Assembly (NCBI GenBank): GCA_945861415.1
Contig: CAMAUV010000023.1
Location: forward strand, 1-64,000
DNA: 64,000 nt
Direction of reading: 5' to 3'
Origin: Akkermansia muciniphila
Lineage (GTDB): Bacteria; Verrucomicrobiota; Verrucomicrobiia; Verrucomicrobiales; V1-33
The notes beneath the pieces are model-generated. The model made no database searches. It saw only the letters and a program-made list of their open reading frames with translations, and had not been told where the DNA came from. This document shows, piece after piece, positions 16,892-25,896 of the stretch; the stretch's first letter is position 1, and each line of letters begins with the position of its first letter. The position numbers and the translations under genes were made by a program.

Positions 16892-17986
16892 TCAGGAGAT
16901 GCGCACATAGCGGCGGCCGGGAAGCTGTTTCACAAGCCGTTTGAGTTCCATGCGCATGAGCTGAGCGGAGACGGTGGCGGCGGGCAGGCCGGTGGTGCCG
17001 ATGATGGTGTCGAGGGCTGTCTCTCCTTCTACGAGCGCGTCCCAGAGCTTTTGTTCGGTCTCTGAGAGGTTCGGCGGGGCGGCGGCTGCGGGGAGTTCCG
17101 GCTGCACGGGCAGGAGCACGTTGAGATCGTCGATGATGTCGGCGGCATCAAGCACGAGGCGGGCACCGTTTTGGATGAGCTTATTGCAGCCCATGGAGGA
17201 GGGGCGGTCGATGGGACCGGGGATGGCGTAAATGGTGCGTCCCTGATCGGCGGCGTTGTTTGCGGTGATAAGTGCACCGCTCCATGAGGGGGCTTCTACG
17301 ACAAGGATGCCGTGGCTCCAGCCGCTGACGATGCGGTTCCGTTGGGGGAAGGTCTGCTTGTCAGGTTCGGTTAGTAGGGGGAATTCGCTGACGATAGCGC
17401 CGTGGCCATTGGCGATGCGCTCGCAGAGGGCGCGGTTTTCCGGAGGGTAAAGTTTCGCGATGCCTGAGCCGATGACCGCGATGGTGCGGCCTTTGGCGGC
17501 GACGGCTCCCTCGTGGGCGGCGGTGTCAATGCCGCGGGCAAGGCCGCTGAGCACGGTGACTCCGGAGTGGGCGAGCTGGAAGGCGAACTTCTTCGCGCAG
17601 TTGAGTCCGTAGGCCGTGGCTTTGCGGGAGCCGACTACGCCGATGGCCATCCTGTCGCGTGGCTCCACGCGTCCCCAAACGTAGAGGAGGAGCGGGGCGT
17701 CGTGGAGCTGCCGCAAATTTTCCGGCCATGTCTCATCGTCCGCCGTGAGCAGAGTGATGCCCATTTCACTCATGCGGGAGCGCTCGCCGGTGAGGTCCAC
17801 AGTGCTTTCCCAGTCGAGGATGATGACTGCCGTTTCCGGACCGATGCCTTTTACCCGCTGGAGTTGCTCAGCGGTGGCTTTGAAAACGCCGGCAGCGCCC
17901 CCAAATGCCTCCATGAGCCGCCGCGCCCGGACGGGGCCGGTTTGCGGGAGCATGTTGAGAGCAAGGAGCGCGTCAGTTTCGATCAT
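16892..17986 (-). CDS. dprA: DNA-processing protein DprA (DprA/Smf family)
   Basis: A 364-residue protein that binds incoming single-stranded DNA and loads RecA during transformation. An N-terminal helix-hairpin-helix-type region ('VKGIGPETAVIILDWESTVD') precedes the Rossmann-like core with 'GVVGSRKATAYGLNCAKKF', 'VLSGLARGIDTAAHEGA' and 'IAVIGSGIAKLYPPEN'. The 'FPQRNRIVSGWS' and 'GALITANNAADQGRTIYAIP' blocks are also typical. The C-terminal 80 residues form a winged-helix domain (DprA_WH). Complete and unremarkable in length. The family also occurs in non-transformable species. Confidence 0.95.
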   Translation of the reverse strand: MIETDALLALNMLPQTGPVRARRLMEAFGGAAGVFKATAEQLQRVKGIGPETAVIILDWESTVDLTGERSRMSEMGITLLTADDETWPENLRQLHDAPLLLYVWGRVEPRDRMAIGVVGSRKATAYGLNCAKKFAFQLAHSGVTVLSGLARGIDTAAHEGAVAAKGRTIAVIGSGIAKLYPPENRALCERIANGHGAIVSEFPLLTEPDKQTFPQRNRIVSGWSHGILVVEAPSWSGALITANNAADQGRTIYAIPGPIDRPSSMGCNKLIQNGARLVLDAADIIDDLNVLLPVQPELPAAAAPPNLSETEQKLWDALVEGETALDTIIGTTGLPAATVSAQLMRMELKRLVKQLPGRRYVRIS

Positions 17987-18055
17987 AGCTGGGCAGGAGA
18001 GAAGATCTCCATGCTGCCGTGCGAGGGAAGCGGGAAAACGCAGGCCTCAGGCTAC

Positions 18056-18215
18056 CTACGCGGGCCAGTTGATGTCGCCGCGTTTAACCTCCACCCGGTA
18101 TCCAGCATACTGAAGTCGTGCGTGCAAACAGTCGAGCCGTATGTAGGAACGGCCGCGCGGGTGGAAGTGCGGAGGACAGCCAGAGCGGTGGCGTTGAGGC
18201 ACGGCTCTCTCGTTG
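18056..18215 (-). pseudogene. Possible GNAT acetyltransferase C-terminal relic
   Basis: Within the 395-base gap upstream of dprA, the minus strand reads 'NATALAVLRTSTRAA' in one frame, then in another 'GRSYIRLDCLHARLQYAGYR' and 'VEVKRGDINWPA' to TAG 18056-18058. The order (helix ending in RAAG, RS.IRLDC.A, Y..AGYR) recalls the C-terminal half of GNAT N-acetyltransferases, with a frameshift and a short deletion. The acetyl-CoA-binding loop is missing. The remainder of 17987-18381 shows nothing recognisable. Confidence 0.35.
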
Positions 18216-18381
18216 GGTGCGCTTGGCGGCAAGAAACCTGCCGCTGCCGGAGCGAAAATCGGTATTCCTACCCGCGAGGACGCTACAGAAAAGGGGGCGC
18301 AGTCGAGTGCTGGGTTTTCGCCCGATAAGGTGTGTGGTTATCGCTGCCGATCGCTTTCAAAAAATGCGTCTCACCCGCCAA

Positions 18382-21381
18382 TCAATCCACAAATAGAAAC
18401 TCATTCGTGCACAGCAGCACCTGGGCGCAGGCTTCCCACGCGCTCATGCCGGAGCCGCCGAAGTCTTTTTCGGCGTCGGCGACCACGATACCGCTCAGGT
18501 CGTTTCGGATCACGGGCACCCACTGGAAACTGTCGCTGTTCGTATCGCCGGCGGAATCGAGGATGAAGTCGATGGTGTCGCCGGGTTTGCAGGGGATGGG
18601 TCCGGCTTCGGCGCTGGCGGTGCCGGTGGCGGGCACGTCGGATTTCCAGAGCAGGCCGAGCCGGCTGTGGAAGATGAAGGCGCGGACGCCGTTGCCTTCT
18701 GGGGCGGGGCGTTTCACCACACCGCTGACCCGGAAGTTGCCGGCCTCCGGGACGTTCCAGCGGCGGATGGCGGCGAATCCGCTGTCGCCGGGATGGCCTC
18801 CTTGGTTGGTGAGCATGACCCAACCTTGTTTCCCGTCCGGCATTTGCTCCGAGGCCGACCAGCGGTTTTTGCCGAAATAGGCCAGCGGAGTGAAAACCAC
18901 TATTTTCGCGCTCTCGTCATAGGAGCCGAAGCCGTTCTGCCAGCGCGTGGCCGTCTGCCGCGGTTCGCGGTGCAGTTCGTCCACCGCGCGACGGTTGAGG
19001 GCGAGTTCTTCTTTTGTGGGATCGCGCTGGAGGATACCGTGGTAAAGATGTGTGATCCAAAAGTTCGGATTTTTGTCAGGCTGGCTGTGCAACTCTGAGA
19101 TCATGCGGCGCACCTGAGCGGCGATGAACGGGCTGTTCATCATGTACAGTGCTTGCTGCGGCACAGTGGTCTCATACCTTCGGGCGGAGGTGTTGTCCGG
19201 GCTGGCGAAATCGAAGGTGCGGAAGGTGCCCGGCAGGTTTTGACGGTCAATAAACCCGTAGACCGAGCGGCGTCCGGTAAAAGGTTCCGCGAGCAGGTCG
19301 ACGGGCTGACCGAACATGGCAGAATCTAGCATGCCGGAAACTTTCAGCACGCTGTCGCGCAGCGCTTCGAAGTCGAGGCGCTGCCGGTTTTGGCGCCAGA
19401 AGAGTTTATTCTCCGGATCTTTGGCCGCCATGTCAGGTCGTTGCATGCTGCTCTGCTGCCATGCGGCGCTGAGCAATATGCGGCGCAATAAACGTTTCAC
19501 GCTCCAGCCGTCCTGCATGAACTGTGCAGCCAATTGATCAAGTAATTCGGGATTCGTCGGCAGCGGGGTGCGTACGCCAAAATCAGCCGGGTTTTCCACG
19601 AGGGGCGTTCCACAGATCTGGTCCCAAATGCGATTCACAAGAACCCGGGCCGTGAGCGGATTCTCCGCAGAGGCAATACTCTGCGCGAGTTGCAGTCGTC
19701 CGCTGCCCGCCGTGAGGGGTTTAGGCTTTTCCGGACTGAGTGCCGTCAGAAAGCGCCGTTCGACTTTTGCTCCGTGACGCCCGGCGTTGCCGCGAATGAA
19801 CACCACTGGCTCCGTAAAGTTAGCGTTGTCGAACATGACCATGGCTCTGGCCGGGGACCCGGCGGAGGTGGCTCGAAAGCGTTCTGCTTCATTCAGGAAC
19901 TCTTTTAGCTTCTCCCGTTCCTTTCGGTTGTAGCCCGGCACAAGGTCCTCTGGCTTCAGTTCACTCAGCTTCGGCGGTGCCTTGTCCGGAGTATTTTGGC
20001 CGACGCCCTTGAGCCAGTTCTGCCATGCTTCGAGCACGATCGGGTTCAGGTCCCGGTCGCGTGCGAACTGCCTCAATTCCTTGTCTTTGTGCTGCCCGGC
20101 TTCTTGAGCTGCGGTCCGGTATTTGGCGAGGGAGTCCGGTTTGTGAACGGATTCCAGCAGTCTTCGGCGATAGGCTTCCGCTTTCGCCTCGCGTTCGGCT
20201 ACGCCTTTGTCGAAAGCCTCGCGGGCCGGGGATTTTTCGGCTGAGCCAATCTCCGGTTTGTTCTCAGGTTCATGGCTGTTCGCAAACACACCGTAGAGTG
20301 AATAATAGTCCGCTGTTGGAATTGGATCAAACTTATGATCATGGCAACGGGCGCAGCCGACGGTCAGCGCCTGCGTGCCGCGGAACACGACATCAAGGCG
20401 GTCATCGATGATGTCAGCCTGATTGTTGAGAAAGCGGCGTCCGAGAGTTAGGAAACCCATGGCCGCGAGGTCCGTCGGGTCCTTCTTCCAGTCACTCGCG
20501 AGATCCGCGGCAATCTGGTTGATCAGGAATTTGTCATAAGGCATGTCCGCATTGAAGGCGCGGATCAGCCAGTCGCGGTAAGTGTAAGCATAAGGGTAAC
20601 GCCGCTCTTCCTGAAAGACGTAGCCCTTGGTGTCCGCATATCGCGCGATGTCCATCCAGTGCCGGGCCCAGCGCTCGCCAAACTGGGGCGAAGCCAGCAG
20701 ACCGTCGACAAGGCGTCCGAAGGCTTCCGGCGCAGGATCGTTCACAAATTCCTGCACTTGCTCCAGTGTGGGTGGCATGCCCGTAAGGACTATACTGGCG
20801 CGGCGAATGAGCACGACGCGGTCCGCCTGCGGGGAGGGCGTTAGGCCATTGGCGCTGAGTTTCGCAAGGATAAGGCGGTCGGCGGGCCCTTGGTGCCAGT
20901 TGGTGAATTGAGGCGGCAGAGAAGCGGGCTCAGGCAAGGCAGGGGGCTTCACCGGCTGAAAGGCCCAGTGTTTCCGCCACTGCTCCGGCTCAGGGGTTGG
21001 GCCTGTTTCCGGCCACGGCAGGCCGGCCTGCACCCACTCACTAATGGCGACAATGTCACTGTCAGATAGCTTTGGGCCGTTTTTCGGCATAGCCTCCGCG
21101 CCAGCTTCATGGCGGATCGCTTTGATCAGTTTGGCCCCGTCAGGTTTACCGGCTTCCACCACGATGCCGTATTCGGAGCCTTTCAAAATCGCGGCGCGGG
21201 AGTCCATCCGAAGGCCGTTGTTCTGTTTTTTTGGTCCGTGGCATTCGTAGCAGTTTGCCGCCAGTAGCGGGCGCACTTTGTTTTCAAAGTGCTCCATTTG
21301 CTCCGGCGTGAAAGTGTCCGCTGCCGACGAGAGCGCAGGCAGAAACAAGGCGAGGAGAAGAAGGCGGTAGATGGAGGCCAT
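18382..21381 (-). CDS. PSD1 / planctomycete-type cytochrome c protein with DUF1549 and DUF1553
   Basis: A 999-residue secreted protein of the family abundant in Planctomycetes and Verrucomicrobia. After a signal peptide ('LLLALFLPALSSAADTF') comes a cytochrome-like domain with heme motif 'CYECHG' (Cys44). DUF1549 follows ('WARHWMDIARYADTKG', 'INQIAADLA', 'CARCHDHKFDPIP' with a second CxxCH), then DUF1553 ('LVNRIWDQICGTPLVENPAD', 'WSVKRLLRRILLSAAWQQSS'). The final 150 residues form a beta-sandwich-like module. The role is unproven; a link to extracellular polysaccharide breakdown and periplasmic redox chemistry is commonly proposed. The usual DUF1501 partner is not adjacent. ATG 21381 is chosen for the signal peptide. 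Confidence 0.88.
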   Translation of the reverse strand: MASIYRLLLLALFLPALSSAADTFTPEQMEHFENKVRPLLAANCYECHGPKKQNNGLRMDSRAAILKGSEYGIVVEAGKPDGAKLIKAIRHEAGAEAMPKNGPKLSDSDIVAISEWVQAGLPWPETGPTPEPEQWRKHWAFQPVKPPALPEPASLPPQFTNWHQGPADRLILAKLSANGLTPSPQADRVVLIRRASIVLTGMPPTLEQVQEFVNDPAPEAFGRLVDGLLASPQFGERWARHWMDIARYADTKGYVFQEERRYPYAYTYRDWLIRAFNADMPYDKFLINQIAADLASDWKKDPTDLAAMGFLTLGRRFLNNQADIIDDRLDVVFRGTQALTVGCARCHDHKFDPIPTADYYSLYGVFANSHEPENKPEIGSAEKSPAREAFDKGVAEREAKAEAYRRRLLESVHKPDSLAKYRTAAQEAGQHKDKELRQFARDRDLNPIVLEAWQNWLKGVGQNTPDKAPPKLSELKPEDLVPGYNRKEREKLKEFLNEAERFRATSAGSPARAMVMFDNANFTEPVVFIRGNAGRHGAKVERRFLTALSPEKPKPLTAGSGRLQLAQSIASAENPLTARVLVNRIWDQICGTPLVENPADFGVRTPLPTNPELLDQLAAQFMQDGWSVKRLLRRILLSAAWQQSSMQRPDMAAKDPENKLFWRQNRQRLDFEALRDSVLKVSGMLDSAMFGQPVDLLAEPFTGRRSVYGFIDRQNLPGTFRTFDFASPDNTSARRYETTVPQQALYMMNSPFIAAQVRRMISELHSQPDKNPNFWITHLYHGILQRDPTKEELALNRRAVDELHREPRQTATRWQNGFGSYDESAKIVVFTPLAYFGKNRWSASEQMPDGKQGWVMLTNQGGHPGDSGFAAIRRWNVPEAGNFRVSGVVKRPAPEGNGVRAFIFHSRLGLLWKSDVPATGTASAEAGPIPCKPGDTIDFILDSAGDTNSDSFQWVPVIRNDLSGIVVADAEKDFGGSGMSAWEACAQVLLCTNEFLFVD

Positions 21382-21439
21382 CAGTTCATATTTACGTGCG
21401 TCAGGGCTGCTTTGTTCACTCCAAGCCAATGGGCAGCCA

Positions 21440-21883
21440 TTAGTTTCCTCCCCGTCCCGCGGCGATGAGCCCGGGCCACTGCTCCCGCCATGCGGAAGGG
21501 AGCCGAAGCGGCTTCGCTTTTGGCATCTGTACGAGCGCCAGCGCCTGACGGCACGTGATGAGTTGCTCGCCGTTTGGGGCCCTCACGATTTCAAACCGGC
21601 ACCAGAAGCGGGCGCGCTCGATGGAGTCCAACCAGCCTCGGACGATCAGGCGCTCTGCAAAACAGGCTGATCGCCGGTAGTCGATCTCAGTGCGCACGAC
21701 GACGGGGAACTGCTGCCGCTGCATCATGCCGGCCACATCGAGTCCGATGAGCGCCGCGAGCCGGGTGCGGTTGGTCTCAACGAAGCGCAGGTAGGCAATA
21801 TTGTGCACCACACCGCCGGCGTCAGTGTCGAAAAACATAACCTCCTCGAAGGTTTCAAGGTGCGGGGTTTCGTGTGCGCTCAT
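21440..21883 (-). CDS. ybgC: YbgC-family acyl-CoA thioesterase
   Basis: A 147-residue hotdog-fold thioesterase. The signature 'FFDTDAGGVVHNIAYLRFVE' contains the catalytic Asp and the following Tyr/His environment typical of YbgC and 4-hydroxybenzoyl-CoA thioesterases. In Proteobacteria YbgC belongs to the Tol-Pal locus and acts on acyl-CoA or acyl-ACP near the membrane. Here it overlaps the end of lnt by 4 bases (ATGA), so the pair is translationally coupled. Pairing with the lipoprotein N-acyltransferase suggests an envelope-lipid role, which is inference from context. Confidence 0.88.
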   Translation of the reverse strand: MSAHETPHLETFEEVMFFDTDAGGVVHNIAYLRFVETNRTRLAALIGLDVAGMMQRQQFPVVVRTEIDYRRSACFAERLIVRGWLDSIERARFWCRFEIVRAPNGEQLITCRQALALVQMPKAKPLRLPSAWREQWPGLIAAGRGGN

Positions 21884-23466
21884 GGGCGTTCGGGCTTAAG
21901 CAACTGCAGGAAGAGAATGGCTAGTCCGGCACAGCCAGCCAGCATTGCTACCAGTTCTCCGTTCCGGGCGTAGAAGGTAAGGCCGCCTTTAGGGTAGGCC
22001 AGAGTGGCTTGCAGTCCGCCTGCCTTCCATCGCGGGATTTCGTGTATGATGCGGCCTTCGGTATCGATGACGCAGGTGACACCGGTATTCGATGAGCGCA
22101 CCATCGGCCTCGCCAGTTCGATGCAGCGCCAGCGGGCATTGAGCGCGTGAATGGCGGACTCGTTGCTTTCTCCGAACCAGTTGTCGTTTGTCACGTTCAC
22201 CATGAGTTGCGGGGCATCGCGCACAAACTTCCGCGCGAGGTCGGCGATGGTGTCCTCAAAACAAACGAGGGGAATGACTTCGCAGGGCATCCCCTCCATC
22301 ACGAGCGGGTCCTTGGAATCACCGGGTGAGAAGTCAGTTGGGATCAATTCGCGCAGTGGTTCTACGAAGAACTCCGGCAGCTTGTCGCTCCATGGAATAT
22401 ATTCTCCGAAAGGTACCAGGTGAACTTTCTCATGAATCAGGAAGTTCTCCTTTTTCCCCCGCATCATCGCGATGCAGTTGCCCGGCAGCCAGCGGGTGCC
22501 GGTGGGATCGGCGCGGATGGCATCCGCCCCGGTAATGAGGGTCACCGGGCCGAGCGCGAGGATGGAATTCAGTGGCTTGTCATGGCCCTCGTCATGAAAG
22601 CGTCCCGGGATCGCGGACTCTGGCCACACGATAAGGTCCGGTTTTTCCCGCGCGGCCTGATAGGCATCGCCGGTAAGGTTGAGAAGGTCTGCATAGCGAT
22701 CGTCCTCCCGCTGGCGCATGATCTCGAAGCGCTCTTCATCGGGTTTACCGATCAGGTCGAGGTGCATCTTCATTTCCATGGAGAGATTCGGCTGCACCAG
22801 TAGGACCCGCAGACTGCCTGCAGGCGGAGGGGACTTTTCCCACAGGATGAGCGTGAGCACCGCAGGTGTGGACAGAGTGATGGCGAGCAGCACAGCCTTC
22901 CCACGGGCGCTACGGTGCCGGCGCAGGGTCCATGCGGCTCCCAGTCCGGTCATGAAGAAAATCGGGACCATGGAGAGTCCGGTGACCCCGGTGTAAGCCG
23001 CGAGAGCCCTCAGTCCTGGCATTTCCACGATGGGGACCGCAGCGGAATTCCATGGAAATCCCGTCAGCAGCCAACTCCGCAGCCATTCGCCTCCCGCCCA
23101 GATTCCACCCAGCGCCAGCGCCGAAAGAAGCCCCCGCCCCGGGGTGAGCGGCCTAGCTACCGCTGCCAGCATGCCCCAGAGCGCGGGAAACAGAGCGAGG
23201 TAAATGCAAAGTGCAAACATCCCGGGCACCGTCACGTGCCCGACCCACCACAATGTCGCTGTGAACGCCGAAAACCCCGCTAGCCAGCCATGCCGGAATC
23301 CGAACCATGCTAGGCTAATGCCGTGCCGCCTCTCCTCGTTCCACACTACCGCCAGCAAAGGCAGCATCCAGAACCACGCCAGCCACCACTGGCCAAAAGG
23401 CGGGAAGGCTCCGGCAAACAACGGGCCGCAAAGTGTAGTGAGGAAGAAGGCTTTGAGTCGTGACAT
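21880..23466 (-). CDS. lnt: Apolipoprotein N-acyltransferase
   Basis: A 528-residue inner-membrane enzyme that adds the third acyl chain to the N-terminal Cys of lipoproteins. The first 200 residues hold several membrane segments ('FFLTTLCGPLFAGAFPPFGQ' onward). The periplasmic nitrilase-like domain carries the Glu-Lys-Cys triad in 'LIVWPESAIPG', 'HEKVHLVPFGEYIPW' and 'PLVCFEDTIADL'. A C-terminal membrane helix ends the protein. Length is typical. Its last codons overlap ybgC, suggesting one transcript. Confidence 0.96.
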   Translation of the reverse strand: MSRLKAFFLTTLCGPLFAGAFPPFGQWWLAWFWMLPLLAVVWNEERRHGISLAWFGFRHGWLAGFSAFTATLWWVGHVTVPGMFALCIYLALFPALWGMLAAVARPLTPGRGLLSALALGGIWAGGEWLRSWLLTGFPWNSAAVPIVEMPGLRALAAYTGVTGLSMVPIFFMTGLGAAWTLRRHRSARGKAVLLAITLSTPAVLTLILWEKSPPPAGSLRVLLVQPNLSMEMKMHLDLIGKPDEERFEIMRQREDDRYADLLNLTGDAYQAAREKPDLIVWPESAIPGRFHDEGHDKPLNSILALGPVTLITGADAIRADPTGTRWLPGNCIAMMRGKKENFLIHEKVHLVPFGEYIPWSDKLPEFFVEPLRELIPTDFSPGDSKDPLVMEGMPCEVIPLVCFEDTIADLARKFVRDAPQLMVNVTNDNWFGESNESAIHALNARWRCIELARPMVRSSNTGVTCVIDTEGRIIHEIPRWKAGGLQATLAYPKGGLTFYARNGELVAMLAGCAGLAILFLQLLKPERP

Positions 23467-23603
23467 GGGGGATGGGTGGCCTTCTGTTTCCGCGGTGCGT
23501 CAGGTGGCGAAAGCGGGAAGATATGGCCCGCACCTCGGGGGCGGGCTGTCTATGCCGGTGGCGCAAAGCACCGGTGATTTGAGGACACGTCTGTAACTGG
23601 AAA

Positions 23604-24968
23604 CTAGTATTCCCGGTCCACCTTCTTGCCGGGCTCCGGCACTGGATAGCGTCCGTCCGCATCCGGCATGACCGGGGCCGGGCCGTCGATCGTGAGGGCA
23701 TCTGCGGTGGGGGCGAATTCGTGCGGGCAGTTTAGCATGTCATCCCATTTGATCTCGCGGCCCGTATGCGCTGCCATGCGGCCCATACTGGTGGCGATGG
23801 AGGCTTCCACTCCTCGTACTACTTCGTTGTAGGGAGTATTGTTGATGATGGCGGTGGCGAGGTCGTCCCATTCAAGTTGATAGGGATTCTGCTCGGGCTG
23901 AGGAAAGGCCCAGCTTTCGGTGCCGCGCTTCATGAGCTGGTCTTTCCAGATGCGGCACTTTCCGGGGCTGTGGCCTGCGGTGGAGATGACGGCGCTGCCT
24001 TTACTGCCGTGGGCGTAGCTGGCTTCCTCCTGCTTGCAGTTCTGCATCGTACGTCCGTCGAGGAAAAGCTTGGTGCCGTCGTCGAAGGTGTATTCCACCG
24101 AGTAGCTGTCAAAGTTCTGATCGATGTAGTCGGCGCGGTAGTGGCGGCCACCGACGGCCTGAGCCTTGACCGGCCATTTGTTTTTCATCCAGCAGCACTC
24201 ATCGACAAAGTGGATGTTGAAATCACTGAAGAGACCTCCACTGGCCCAGAGGAAGCTGTGAAAGCGCTCGATCTGATACATTACCTCACTCTTGTCTGCG
24301 GGCTTCTTTGTGGAGAAACATGAGGCGACGGGGCCGTGCATGCGATAGGTGCGGAGGGCAAGGACGTCGCCAATTTCGCCGTCCTGAATGCGCTTCCAGA
24401 GTTCCTGCCGTGCACGGCAATGCCGCACCATAAGACCCACACCGCACTTGAGGCTCTTCTTGTCGGCTTCGGCGGCGAGTTCGATCATTTTTTTGCTCGT
24501 CGGTCCGTCCGCGGTGACCGGCTTTTCCATAAAGACGTGCAGGCCTTTTTCGATGGCGTATTTGAACATGGGCACGCGGAAGGCCAGCGGCGTGGTGAGG
24601 ATGACAATGCCGCCGGGCTTGAGGGCATCCATGGCTTTTTTGTAGGCATCGAAACCGATGAAGCGGCGCTCCTCCGGAACGTCCAGTTTGTTTGGCTTGT
24701 CCTTATACTCATTGCTCAACGCCTTGTGGCTGGACTCCATCTTGTGATCGAATACGTCCGCCATGGCGACTAGCTTTGTGGGCAGGCTGATCACATCCAG
24801 CGCGTTCTTGGCTGCGCCCGATCCGCGTCCGCCGCAACCTACAAGGGCGACGGGGGTCACATTGTTTTCAGCGGCAAAAACGTGGGGCACCGTCATGCCG
24901 GCGAAAGCGGAGGCGGCTGCGGACTTCTTGATGAACTGGCGGCGGTTAGAGGCGGGTAGTTGGCTCAT
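23604..24968 (-). CDS. TAT-exported Gfo/Idh/MocA-family NAD(P) oxidoreductase
   Basis: A 454-residue protein with a twin-arginine leader ('NRRQFIKKSAAASAFAGMTV') and a Rossmann fold ('VALVGCGGRGSGAAKNAL'). The Gfo/Idh core has the lysine signature 'HVFMEKPVTADGPTSKK', a known catalytic EKP motif. Such exported relatives are very numerous in Verrucomicrobia and Planctomycetes and are thought to handle modified sugars or inositols in the periplasm, with bound NAD(P) folded in before export. ATG 24968 was preferred to an upstream start because the twin-arginine motif then lies about 9 residues in. The substrate cannot be read. Confidence 0.9.
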   Translation of the reverse strand: MSQLPASNRRQFIKKSAAASAFAGMTVPHVFAAENNVTPVALVGCGGRGSGAAKNALDVISLPTKLVAMADVFDHKMESSHKALSNEYKDKPNKLDVPEERRFIGFDAYKKAMDALKPGGIVILTTPLAFRVPMFKYAIEKGLHVFMEKPVTADGPTSKKMIELAAEADKKSLKCGVGLMVRHCRARQELWKRIQDGEIGDVLALRTYRMHGPVASCFSTKKPADKSEVMYQIERFHSFLWASGGLFSDFNIHFVDECCWMKNKWPVKAQAVGGRHYRADYIDQNFDSYSVEYTFDDGTKLFLDGRTMQNCKQEEASYAHGSKGSAVISTAGHSPGKCRIWKDQLMKRGTESWAFPQPEQNPYQLEWDDLATAIINNTPYNEVVRGVEASIATSMGRMAAHTGREIKWDDMLNCPHEFAPTADALTIDGPAPVMPDADGRYPVPEPGKKVDREY

Positions 24969-25048
24969 GACTAAGATAATACTGTCGCGAGCGTGCGTCA
25001 GGCAAGGAAAAATTGCTTCCGCGATTACAAGTAGAAGAAGCGCACAGT

Positions 25049-25639
25049 CTATTCTCTCCGCCAACGGGCAGAATTGATCCTGCACCCCTGACTCAGCCAC
25101 AGTGCCTCGAAATCTGTGATGGGATAAAACTCATCGGCATCCAGCCATTCGATGCGCCGGAAGAGGGGACTGGCATCTGCATTCGCCGTGGCTTCGGCGA
25201 AGTAATCTGCGTGATCCGTCTTAAACAGGAACTCGCCGCGGGGAACAAGAACACGGTGCAGGGCTTCCAAGTTTTCCGGCTGCATGAACCGCCGGGCTGC
25301 GTGCTTTTTCTTCGGCCAAGGATCCGGGAAAAGCAGATGCAGACGTGAGGCGCAAGCCGCCGGCAGCAGCCACTCAAGGCTGTAGGCGCTCTCCAGACAC
25401 AGCACGCGCACGTTATTCAGTCTGGCCTTCCTGGCGTCCCTTACGATCTTGTTCACCCGCCCGCCAAGCCGCTCGATTCCGAGAAAATCCCGCTCCGGCG
25501 AATGCTGCGCCATACGGATCAGGAACGTTCCATCCCCGCAGCCGACGTCCAGTTCGAGCGGGCGCGAGGTGTCAGGGAATATGTCTTCCCGGCGGAAGTG
25601 GCGAAAGTAATCGTCAGGGATGAGTTCGATGGGCGGCAT
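25049..25639 (-). CDS. trmB: tRNA (guanine-N7-)-methyltransferase
   Basis: A 196-residue class I SAM methyltransferase that makes m7G46 in the tRNA variable loop. The SAM loop is 'LELDVGCGDGTFLIRMAQ' near residue 28. The family block 'LHLLFPDPWPKKKHAARR' (PDPWPKKRH) is intact, and 'FLFKTDHADYFAEA' follows. Start and length match the short form of the family. Confidence 0.96.
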   Translation of the reverse strand: MPPIELIPDDYFRHFRREDIFPDTSRPLELDVGCGDGTFLIRMAQHSPERDFLGIERLGGRVNKIVRDARKARLNNVRVLCLESAYSLEWLLPAACASRLHLLFPDPWPKKKHAARRFMQPENLEALHRVLVPRGEFLFKTDHADYFAEATANADASPLFRRIEWLDADEFYPITDFEALWLSQGCRINSARWRRE

Positions 25640-25805
25640 GAAAGCTGGGGCGCAGGATAATGGTCCGCTGTCAAAGGCACTCGCCCGTCGTCACTGCAAG
25701 CGACTATGGACTGCGGCAGCCCTCTGCCGCTTTGGTCGCACACTAATGAAAAGTGAACAGGCTCTGGACGAATTTCTGGCTTCGTCATTCCAGGTGCATA
25801 ATTGT

Positions 25806-25868
25806 AGCGTGGGTATGTTGCCCGCAAGCTGAACCGATACCTTGCGGTCAAGACAAGATGCCCACGCT
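25806..25868. repeat. Imperfect 63-base inverted repeat between trmB and gpsA
   Basis: The arms agcgtgggtatgttg...cccgcaag (25806-25828) and cttgcggt...caagatgcccacgct (25841-25868) are imperfect reverse complements around a 12-base loop. The element lies in the 257-base gap between gpsA (ends 25897 on the minus strand) and the start of trmB. No T-run follows on either strand, so it is not a classic terminator. A REP-like dispersed palindrome or an mRNA 3' end structure fits better. Confidence 0.5.
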
Positions 25869-25896
25869 GCTTTGCCTTCGGCGCAGGCATTTTGAA

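Noticed and set aside
16236-17065. Plus-strand open frames opposite the YWTD and dprA genes
   Set aside because: They are antisense to well-supported genes and show no domain or start signal.
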